Assembly: GCA_023381535.1 (NCBI GenBank)
Contig: JAMCSN010000015.1
Location: 1-20,441 of the forward strand
Origin: Bacteroidota bacterium
GTDB lineage: Bacteria; Bacteroidota; Ignavibacteria; Ignavibacteriales; Melioribacteraceae
Reading direction: 5' to 3'
DNA length: 20,441 nucleotides
Shown: piece after piece, positions 1 to 7,000 of the stretch
How the letters are laid out: each line of letters opens with the position of its first letter
Numbering within the stretch: position 1 is the stretch's first letter
Program-made: the position numbers and the translations under genes
Notes under the pieces: model-generated
What the model saw: only the letters and a program-made list of their open reading frames with translations
Told to the model about the DNA's origin: nothing
Databases searched by the model: none

Positions 1-71
1 AGATCCTTTTGAATTACAGAGGATTATTCAAATGAAAATTTATGATATACTTACTCTTGTAAAGTAATGTT

Positions 72-196
72 ATGTTCTACTATTGCCGTACGTTGATTAT
101 TTCTCTGCGCTTCCTTTATTTTGTTCGCTATAATATTTAGTCACCTAATGTTCTTTTTAATATTACAATAGTCAGATTTTATTATGAGGCAATGGG
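72..196 (+). repeat. Left copy of 125-bp terminal inverted repeat
   Basis: This stretch is the reverse complement of 20317-20441 with one difference (C at 128, where the other copy would give T). It begins ATGTTCTACTATTGCC and ends GAGGCAATGGG. The inner boundary is sharp: after position 196 the two copies diverge at once. The outer boundary cannot be judged, because the right copy ends with the window, so the true repeat may be longer and may include 1-71. It contains no credible reading frame. It could be a MITE-like or intergenic repeat family at which the assembly broke. A fold-back assembly artefact is less likely given the mismatch and the different flanks. Confidence 0.9.
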
Positions 197-205
197 TGTA
201 AGAAG

Positions 206-583
206 TTAATCCTTGGGCAGTGCTGATAAGTTTATTCTATCATAAGAACCACGCTTGCTGTCTTCAGGGTGCGGCTCAATACCAATTATTGTGATTTCAT
301 TTTTGTTAGGTCCATATACCCAGAATATTCTACCGGCAGCGGGGACTTTATTCTCTAAATAAGATTCCCAGACTTTCGAACCATAACGTTTGGTTAAAGA
401 TTGAATTTCATGAGATGAGAGAGAAGGATGTTTAGGATTACAAGCAAGTAAGTTAAATGCTTTTCCTAGTTTATTATGGAAAATGATTTCGCCTTTACTG
501 AGTTTCTGCTTTTTTCTTCTTTCACAGAGACCGCTCCAGAAATCAAGTATATCAGGCACGCCGAGACGTATCTTAAAGCTCAC
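206..583 (-). CDS. RelE/ParE-like toxin of a type II toxin-antitoxin pair
   Basis: A 125-residue basic protein. The C-terminal half (KVWESYLEN, PAAGRIFWVYGP, then IIGIEPHPED and YDRI) has the strand-rich layout of RelE/ParE-superfamily toxins, which usually act as ribosome-dependent mRNA endonucleases or gyrase poisons. I recognise the family from this pattern but cannot say which target applies. The start is GTG at 583, only 3 nt after the antitoxin stop (587-589), with GAGGA about 8 nt upstream inside the antitoxin gene. This points to translational coupling, with the antitoxin made first. The gene ends about 10 bp inside the left terminal repeat. It could instead be a solitary RelE-fold protein of the same family, but the partner gene makes a toxin role more likely. 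Confidence 0.72.
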   Translation of the reverse strand: MSFKIRLGVPDILDFWSGLCERRKKQKLSKGEIIFHNKLGKAFNLLACNPKHPSLSSHEIQSLTKRYGSKVWESYLENKVPAAGRIFWVYGPNKNEITIIGIEPHPEDSKRGSYDRINLSALPKD

Positions 584-586
584 CGG

Positions 587-850
587 CTATTCCTCACTAT
601 CCCAATCAAATTCATTTAATTTGACCGGATCTGAAACTTTACCTTCTTTGAAATTCTTCATTGACGATTCAATAGCTTTAAATGTGTTTTTCGATACGGT
701 ATTTGGATCTATCAAAATACGCGGACTAAGCATAACTTTTCCATCACTGTAAATCTTAACGTTGTAATGGTTGAATGCCGCTTCTCTAATCGTGACCCTT
801 CGTTTAGTATCAAGACTGGTTGTGTATTGTTTCACTACTTTTGTCTTCAT
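587..850 (-). CDS. Antitoxin partner of the RelE-like toxin
   Basis: An 87-residue protein starting at the ATG at 850, with AAGGA spaced 7 nt upstream. The frame stays open to 928, but a longer start would run through the promoter and palindrome described below and has no ribosome site, so I prefer the internal ATG. The N-terminal part (KQYTTSLDTKRRVTIREA, then YNVKIYSDGKVMLSPR) reads as a short strand-turn-strand region like AbrB/MazE-type DNA-binding antitoxins. The C-terminal half is charged and ends in the acidic tail EFDWDSEE, typical of the part that wraps the toxin. It is the first gene of a two-gene operon with the toxin. It likely represses its own promoter. The family assignment is by pattern only. 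Confidence 0.65.
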   Translation of the reverse strand: MKTKVVKQYTTSLDTKRRVTIREAAFNHYNVKIYSDGKVMLSPRILIDPNTVSKNTFKAIESSMKNFKEGKVSDPVKLNEFDWDSEE

Positions 851-865
851 AGTTTCCTTTTTGCT

Positions 866-879
866 GTGGGAATTCCCAC
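866..879. promoter_or_regulatory. Perfect 14-bp palindrome, candidate TA operator
   Basis: GTGGGAATTCCCAC is its own reverse complement. It lies 15 bases before the antitoxin ATG and covers the transcription start predicted from the promoter at 882-910. That is where an autorepressing antitoxin or toxin-antitoxin complex would bind. Binding is inferred, not shown. Confidence 0.6.
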
Positions 880-881
880 CA

Positions 882-910
882 AACCTAAGAAGACGGGGGT
901 CAAATGTCAA
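882..910 (-). promoter_or_regulatory. Sigma70-type promoter of the toxin-antitoxin operon
   Basis: On the minus strand a perfect TTGACA (positions 910-905) is followed after 17 nt by TAGGTT (887-882), which matches the -10 consensus at 3 of 6 positions. The strong -35, weak -10 and adjoining palindrome fit a promoter kept under repression. Confidence 0.5.
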
Positions 911-1009
911 CGCCTTCCCGCAATTCATTTTCTTTCAAAATACTCAACAAAGCTGTTTAGTTAGTGTGCAAATGAAAGTTTTGTAGTACAAGCGGGACAT
1001 TTCTGCGAC

Positions 1010-1681
1010 TCACCAAGCTTTATCTTTTTGAGCGTAAATAAAATCCAATGCAAACCGGATTAACTTAGGCAAAGTTTTTATCCCCATTTTTGACATGATG
1101 ACCGAGCGATAAGAATCTACCGTCTCTTTACTAATCTGCAATTTGTCTGCAATTTCGTTGCTAGAAAAACCCTGCCCGATATATGTTAATATTTCTTTTT
1201 CTCTTCTTGTCAAACCGGAGAATTCCGAATCGTGTCGTAAAGTTTCGAGAGCGTCGTATTTCTTTTTTAACAGCTTCAAATCCTCTTCCGATTTACCAAT
1301 AAAGTACTTCTTACCGGAATCAACAGCTCTAATGGAATCTATCAGTTCGTCTTTCAATACTATTTTTGGAATTAATCCTACCGCACCGATCTTGTAAGCG
1401 TTGTAAATATATTCGTCCGTATTATGGATTGTTAAAAAAATGATTTTTGCTTTGTTATCTTTAGTCAGAATTCTGTTGGCAGCAGTAAGTCCGTCCATAC
1501 GCGGCATTTCAATGTCGCATAAAACAACATCCGGTTTGAAATCGAAATATTTATTGATCATAGTCTGTCCGTCCTCAGCTTCGGCAACCATACTAATGTC
1601 GTCATATTGTGAGAGAAGATTTTCTATTCCTTGACGGACTAAATTATGATCTTCGGTAATAAGCAAGCGAATTTTCTTCAT
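1010..1681 (-). CDS. NarL/FixJ-family response regulator with LuxR-type helix-turn-helix
   Basis: A 223-residue two-component regulator. The receiver domain spans about residues 3-120, with acidic pocket E10-D11, phospho-acceptor D56 (VVLCDIEMPRMDG), T84 and K106, all in their expected places. The LuxR-type DNA-binding domain spans about 157-215 (LTRREKEIL, then ISKETVDSYRSVIMSKMG). Its first 38 bases overlap the end of the histidine kinase gene upstream, so the two are co-transcribed and translationally coupled. The kinase is the obvious phosphate donor. Target genes and the signal cannot be read from the sequence. No terminator is visible after the stop. Confidence 0.93.
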   Translation of the reverse strand: MKKIRLLITEDHNLVRQGIENLLSQYDDISMVAEAEDGQTMINKYFDFKPDVVLCDIEMPRMDGLTAANRILTKDNKAKIIFLTIHNTDEYIYNAYKIGAVGLIPKIVLKDELIDSIRAVDSGKKYFIGKSEEDLKLLKKKYDALETLRHDSEFSGLTRREKEILTYIGQGFSSNEIADKLQISKETVDSYRSVIMSKMGIKTLPKLIRFALDFIYAQKDKAW

Positions 1682-2828
1682 TGCTATTCTTCACTTTTGG
1701 AATTTTAATAAATATACTGGTTCCTTCATTCGGATTAGAATCAATTTCAATTGTTCCGTGAAAAACATCCAGCCGTTCTTTGATATTAAACAAACCGATT
1801 CCGAAGTTCCTAAGGTCTTTCGACGAGAAATATTCTTGCGGTATGCCTTTCCCGTTATCATTAACAAATAGATCGATGCACTCTTCACCGTTAACAAGTT
1901 CTACCGAAAATTCGGTTGCCCCGGAATGTTTGAGAATATTGCTAAGTCCTTCTTGAATAATTCTATAAATACTTGTGTCCAAATCCTCTCCGAATCCTTC
2001 CTCTTCTCCGTAGTAGATGAAAGCACCTTTCATTGGTGAGCTTTCATTTATTTTTTGAACCAGCACTTCAACGGCAAACTTCAAACCCATTTGTTCGATG
2101 TCTGTCGGTCTTATGGAGTGAGAGAGATTGCGTATTCTGTTGTACAGTTCGTCAAGATCACTTTTAAAGTTATTCGGCGTTTCGGTTGGAACGTTATGAT
2201 CCAATTTCATTTTCAGCAGGATTAATTTCTGGCATATGTCGTCATGCAATTCCGAAGATATATATTTCTTTTCTTTTTCAAATTTACTTTCAAGCGCATG
2301 GGCGAGCGTTTTCAATTTGTTCTTGTAGTCCTCCAACTCAAATTCATATTCTTTTAGCTTGGAGATGTCATGAAAATAAATATTGGCAAAATTAAAAGCG
2401 CTGTTTCCTTTTATTATAACAGTGAAAATGTTTTCGTTAATGGTTTCGAGGAAGGATTTTTGTTCATCGTTTTCAATTAGAAGTTTGTAGTCGATATTCA
2501 AATTTTGAATGCAATCGGTTATTCTTGTTCGCTGCAATTCGACATTGTTAAACAGTCTTCGTGAAGCGTCATTGGTTTGAATTATCATACCTTCGGGATT
2601 GACCCTTAGCAAAGGGTCCGGGTCCAATTCCGCGAACAAAGCCATAAGTCTGACTTGCTTGAGAACCAACGCTTCTTTTTCGTGAATGAATTTTATTCTC
2701 TGAGGAAAAATTACCTTTAGAAATATCAGCACAATTATGGAAACAGCAATAATGCTGAATAGTACAGAATAGATTATGGGTCCGCCGAAAGAAAAAAATT
2801 GATTTATAAACTGATCAATACTGTTCAT
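1644..2828 (-). CDS. Membrane PAS-domain sensor histidine kinase (HisKA_3 type)
   Basis: A 394-residue kinase. One transmembrane helix lies at about 17-41, with almost no extracytoplasmic domain. A PAS-like domain follows at about 60-157 (LDPDPLLRVNPEG; FANIYFHDISKLKEYE). A short coiled linker leads to the HisKA_3 dimerisation box with H195 in SSELHDDICQ, then a HATPase_c domain with N297 (EGLSNILKHSG), D324-G328 (DNGKG) and a G2-like region (FGIGLFNIKERL). This is the NarX/DegS-like class that pairs with LuxR-type regulators, matching its overlapping partner at 1010-1681. Sensing is probably cytoplasmic or within the membrane, through the PAS domain. The ligand is unknown. Confidence 0.92.
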   Translation of the reverse strand: MNSIDQFINQFFSFGGPIIYSVLFSIIAVSIIVLIFLKVIFPQRIKFIHEKEALVLKQVRLMALFAELDPDPLLRVNPEGMIIQTNDASRRLFNNVELQRTRITDCIQNLNIDYKLLIENDEQKSFLETINENIFTVIIKGNSAFNFANIYFHDISKLKEYEFELEDYKNKLKTLAHALESKFEKEKKYISSELHDDICQKLILLKMKLDHNVPTETPNNFKSDLDELYNRIRNLSHSIRPTDIEQMGLKFAVEVLVQKINESSPMKGAFIYYGEEEGFGEDLDTSIYRIIQEGLSNILKHSGATEFSVELVNGEECIDLFVNDNGKGIPQEYFSSKDLRNFGIGLFNIKERLDVFHGTIEIDSNPNEGTSIFIKIPKVKNSNEENSLAYYRRS

Positions 2829-2924
2829 ACTTTGGAATCCCGGTGAAGATTTATTTACGGTAATTGTACTGAGTTACAAAATACAGAAATAATTTATGCT
2901 AAAGTGATAGCCTTCAACAAAAAC

Positions 2925-2953
2925 TTGAGAAGAATAAACTCACAGATTATAAA
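2925..2953 (+). promoter_or_regulatory. Sigma70-like promoter for the small gene at 2988
   Basis: TTGAGA (2925-2930) and TATAAA (2948-2953) are separated by exactly 17 nt, and each matches its consensus at 5 of 6 positions. The predicted transcript start is near 2960, about 28 nt before the ATG at 2988. Confidence 0.55.
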
Positions 2954-2987
2954 TGTACCCGAAAACATTCGTAAAATATGATATTTA

Positions 2988-3188
2988 ATGAAATATTTCA
3001 CTCCATACAAAGTTGAGGATGTTGACAGAAGAACTTTCGATCCTCACAAAGCGTTAACGCCGCTTAATGAAAAGTTTGACTGGAAATCTTTGAAAGAATC
3101 TCCGCAGATCGACAACGTAAAAGACATGATGCGCGAAGCAAAAGAGCAGCACAATGACCGTTTGGAAGACAGGGAAAGAAAAAAATAA
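2988..3188 (+). CDS. Small charged hypothetical protein
   Basis: A 66-residue protein, very rich in charged residues, with a lysine/arginine-rich C-terminus (DRLEDRERKK). No signal peptide, membrane helix or cysteine is visible, and I recognise no family. Evidence that it is real: a well-spaced promoter lies just upstream, residue usage looks like a soluble protein with a helical C-terminal half (about 45-66), and the opposite strand here holds no convincing gene. Against: no clear Shine-Dalgarno sequence precedes the ATG. It is divergent from the histidine kinase and convergent with the transglutaminase-like gene. Confidence 0.55.
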   Translation: MKYFTPYKVEDVDRRTFDPHKALTPLNEKFDWKSLKESPQIDNVKDMMREAKEQHNDRLEDRERKK

Positions 3189-3203
3189 TTTCGAAAATTA
3201 TTT
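3183..3203. terminator. AT-only hairpin between convergent genes
   Basis: AAATAATTT and AAATTATTT form a 9-bp perfect stem around a 3-nt loop, starting at the stop codon of the small gene. It could end transcription of that gene. The stem contains no G-C pairs, so it is weak. Confidence 0.25.
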
Positions 3204-3269
3204 AGCGCGCGAATACTGTTTCGGCCATTCAACTTCTGTCTTTAATTCTGTCTATTCCGTCATCAAGAT

Positions 3270-3917
3270 TTATTTTTTCTTTTCCGGTTTGAATAAACCT
3301 TCCGGAACCGAATCCATAAAACAAATTTTTATCAGCTCGTCATCGGCAATGCTTAGCGAACGAAGCATCTTGCCAGTTAAAATTTTGTGATGTTTTACTT
3401 TGTACAGGTAATCGCCGACAAATTCCAAATCGTCATTTGTCGTCATCCAGTTGTATTTGTCGAATTTTGAGAGATCAACCGGATTGGAATAACTCCGCAA
3501 TGATTTTTCGCCGATAGTGTTGAAATAAAAATCGAAGTAAGACATTACTAACTCTCGCAAAGTGCGGTAAACCGGTTCGCGAAACTTGAGAAGAGTCGTG
3601 TTTGATTTTGCCACAGCGCCGAAGTAGCCGTTCTGTTTGTAAACGGCAACGACATGGTCGTCGTCGTTTACGGCAATCATGTCAACTATCAAAGGTCTGT
3701 GACCCATTATTCTTAATGCGGCTGCGGCAAATAAAGCTCCTTCAAAACAATTTGCCGATCCTCTTTCCAAAACAACTTTCGGTGAACTTGTAACCGATTC
3801 CGGATTATATTTGATCTTGTTCAGGTGAACTTGAACATCGTAAGGTTGTTTGAATATTTTTAAAAAATTAATTTCTTCTTTGGTCGAAGTGATGCTTGCG
3901 GATTGTCTTTTGCTCAT
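3270..3917 (-). CDS. Transglutaminase-like superfamily protein
   Basis: A 215-residue soluble protein. The core RGSANCFEGALFAAAALRIMG (about 52-72) has the cysteine-then-small-residue helix of transglutaminase/papain-like folds, with candidate nucleophile C57. H88 in NDDDHVVAVY is placed for the catalytic histidine, and one of the nearby acidic residues could complete a triad. The C-terminal part (about 110-215) has no motif I recognise and ends in lysines. There is no signal peptide, so it should act in the cytoplasm. Members of this superfamily include proteases, transamidases and inactive forms, and the substrate cannot be predicted. It lies 121 bp downstream of gltB on the same strand and is probably a separate transcript. 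The start ATG at 3917 has no strong ribosome site. Confidence 0.65.
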   Translation of the reverse strand: MSKRQSASITSTKEEINFLKIFKQPYDVQVHLNKIKYNPESVTSSPKVVLERGSANCFEGALFAAAALRIMGHRPLIVDMIAVNDDDHVVAVYKQNGYFGAVAKSNTTLLKFREPVYRTLRELVMSYFDFYFNTIGEKSLRSYSNPVDLSKFDKYNWMTTNDDLEFVGDYLYKVKHHKILTGKMLRSLSIADDELIKICFMDSVPEGLFKPEKKK

Positions 3918-4017
3918 TATGCGGCTTACCGTTTATGAATTGTTCTTGCCTTTCGGAAAATGTAACCGCCGAAATTAAAAGATAGTTCCGAACAAATTCA
4001 ACTTGTCGGTTTGGGAA

Positions 4018-4055
4018 GTGTGTTCAATTCCAAAATTGTTATTTATTGAACACAC
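4018..4055. terminator. Hairpin at the 3' end of gltB
   Basis: GTGTGTTCAAT (4018-4028) and ATTGAACACAC (4045-4055) are perfect 11-bp complements around a 16-nt loop. The gltB-proximal arm includes its last codons, and the loop includes its TAA. No T-tract follows on the minus strand, so it is either a non-canonical terminator or an mRNA-stabilising hairpin. Confidence 0.4.
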
Positions 4056-7000
4056 CATGAAGTCTATTCTTGAATTGTTCTTCGTAAATTTTTGTGAAGT
4101 CAACGCTGTTCATTGCCAGCGGTATGATTTTCACGAACTTGTATTTCTCGGTTTCCCAATTATTCAGAATCGTTTCCGCTATAGTAGAACCGGTATGAAA
4201 CTGATGATTGACTATGTATTTCAGAACAAGATCTTCATCGGTAATTTTCATCGCTTCCGTTTTAACATATTCGCGGTTGAGATTTTTTTCCAGCAAGTTT
4301 GTATCGGTTGTGTAGATGAACGCTCTGCCGCCGGTCATTCCCGCGCCGAAGTTTTTACCGATGTCGCCGAGAATAATTACAAATCCTCTGGTCATGTATT
4401 CGCAGCCGTGATTGCCGACACCTTCTACGACAGCAGCAGCACCGCTGTTTCTAACCGCGAATCTTTCGCCGGCTCGTCCCGCAATAAATAATTCACCGCC
4501 TGTTGCACCGTAGAGAGCAACATTGCCGATGATCGTGTTGCCTTCGAGTGATTTTCTGATCGTTCGCGGGAAACGAATTGTAATTAATCCGCCGCTCATT
4601 CCTTTTCCGACGTAATCGTTTGCAACGCCGCAATGTCGAAGTTCGATGTTATCGACAAGGAACGCGCCGAAACTTTGTCCAGCCGCACCTTCAAGACGGT
4701 ACTGAATGTTTCCTTTAAATTCACTCGGACCATAAAGGAAAGAAATCAATCCGGAAAGTCTGGCGCCGATTGCGCGATCTGTGTTTTTCAATTTTCTCGT
4801 TACGATCGCTCTTCCGTGCGTCATGATTGCCGGAAGAACTTCGTCGATAATGCTTTCATCGATATGCTTTCCATTTTTCGATGATGAATGTTTTTCTTTT
4901 ATTCCTGACGAAAATTTATGTGCTAATCCGTGGTTCAATATAACCGAGAGATCGATGTTCTTACTCTTGATATATTTTTTCAGATCAGTCTTCGCAGCAA
5001 GCAAATCATTCCGCCCAACTGCTTCATCGATGCTCTTGAATCCGAGTTCTGCGAGAAGCTGACGGATATTTTCTGCTATGTTCCGAATGTAATTAACAAG
5101 ATGTTCCGGCTTGCCTTTAAACTTTTTGCGAAGCTCTTCATCTTGAGTTGCAATTCCGGTGGGACAAGTGTTAAGATGACATTGTCGAGCCATAACGCAA
5201 CCGAGAGAAACCAGCGCGGAAGTACCAAAATCGAATTCTTCCGCACCAAGCATTGCGGCTGTAACTATGTCGTGCGCATTTTTCAAACCGCCGTCAACAC
5301 GAAGAGTAACTCTGTTCCGCAAATCGTTTTGAATTAATGTGCGGTGAACTTCCGATAAACCGATTTCCCACGGAAGTCCGGTGTGTTTTAATGAACCGAT
5401 CGGACTGGCGCCCGTACCGCCGTCGTTGCCGCTGATTAAAATTGTATCGGCGCCGGCTTTAACTACGCCCGATGCGATAATTCCGATTCCGAATTGCGAA
5501 ACAAGCTTAACGCAAATATTTGCGCGCGGATTAACCTGGCGCAAATCGTAAATCAACTGAGCCAAATCTTCTATACTATATATATCGTGATGCGGCGGCG
5601 GAGAAATTAACGCAACGCCCGGCGTTGTATACCTGTTGTTGGCAATAGAGAGTGTTACCTTTTCCCCCGGCAACTGTCCGCCCTCGCCCGGCTTTGCGCC
5701 TTGACCGATTTTAATTTGCAGTTCGCGGGCAGCAGTTAAGTAAGAAGTTGTTACGCCAAACCTTGCGCTTGCAACTTGTTTGGTAAAACAATTTTCGCTT
5801 TTATCCGGATTGGAAATGCTGTAACGGTCTTTTTGTTCGCCGCCTTCGCCGGTATTGCTTCTTATTCCCAGAATAGTTGCCGCGCGTGCAAGTGTTCTGT
5901 GAGTTTCTTCCGATATCGCGCCGAATGAAATTGCGCCGAGACCAAATTTTTTAATAATATTTTCAGCGGGCTCAACGGATTCGAGTGCAACCGGTTCTTT
6001 CTTTTTCATTTCCAAAAGATCGCGGACATAAACCGGATTTTCTTTGGTAGAAGTAACGAGTTCCTTTTTCTGGGAGATGTTATGAATCTGTTTGAAGATA
6101 GTTGGCGAGAAGCCGTGCGCTTCGCCGCCTTTTCTAAAACGGAATTTTCCGATCTCTTCAATTGAAAATTCCTGTTCGAATGCTTTCTTGCTTCGTTCCG
6201 ATAAAAATTCTTGAAGAATTTTTGTGTTCAAACCGCCGAGTGTGCTTTTGATTGTCGGGAAATATTCGTTGATCATCTGTTCGGAAATTCCGATTGCATT
6301 GAAAAGCATGCTTCCGTGATAACTGCTTACCGTCGAGATTCCCATTTTGCTCATAATCTTCAGCAGACCTTTTTCCAATGCGGTTCTATAGTTGTGCATC
6401 TTCTCAAGCCAATTATCATCGGCAAAATTTTCCCGGATAAGTTCGTACGCCATGTACGGATAAACTGCGCTTGCACCGAACCCAACCAAACATGCAATGT
6501 GATGATCTTCGATAACATCACCGGCAAAACAAAGGAGAGCGATCTGGTTTCTCAATTTTTCTTTTATCAAATATTGATGAACCGCTGAAACGATTAGCAG
6601 CATTGGTATCGGTGCGTAGTCTTTTTGCAAATCTTCATCCGAAAGAAAAATTATTTTCGTTCCGTTCAACACAGCTTGTTTACATTCGTTTCTAATCTCT
6701 TCAATTCTATTTGCAAGATCGTCCTTAAGATTAAAATGACAATTGATGATTACGTGCGGGAACGAATCATTCTTTTCTTTAAGCAGTTGAACTTCTCTCG
6801 GTGAAAGAACAGGGCTATCAATTCTAATTGCGCCTTTGAAAACGTCTTCGTCGTTCAACAGATCGCTTTCACTGCCAATGTAGCGGTACAAACTCATCAC
6901 GTGACGTTCGCGGATGGAATCGATAGGCGGATTTGTTACTTGCGCAAAGTGCTGCTTGAAGTAATCGTACAATCTTCTGTTTTGTGTGGAGATCAAAGCC

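Noticed and set aside
32..67. Tiny plus-strand frame of 11 codons with an AGAGGA site before its ATG
   Set aside because: It is too short to support as a gene at a contig edge, and it is followed only by the terminal repeat. It is not a recognisable leader peptide.
4930..5337. Several long plus-strand frames opposite gltB (also 4003-4491, 6211-6588, 6986-7309)
   Set aside because: They lie antisense to conserved gltB domains, have cysteine- and arginine-rich unstructured sequence, and show no recognisable protein or ribosome sites.
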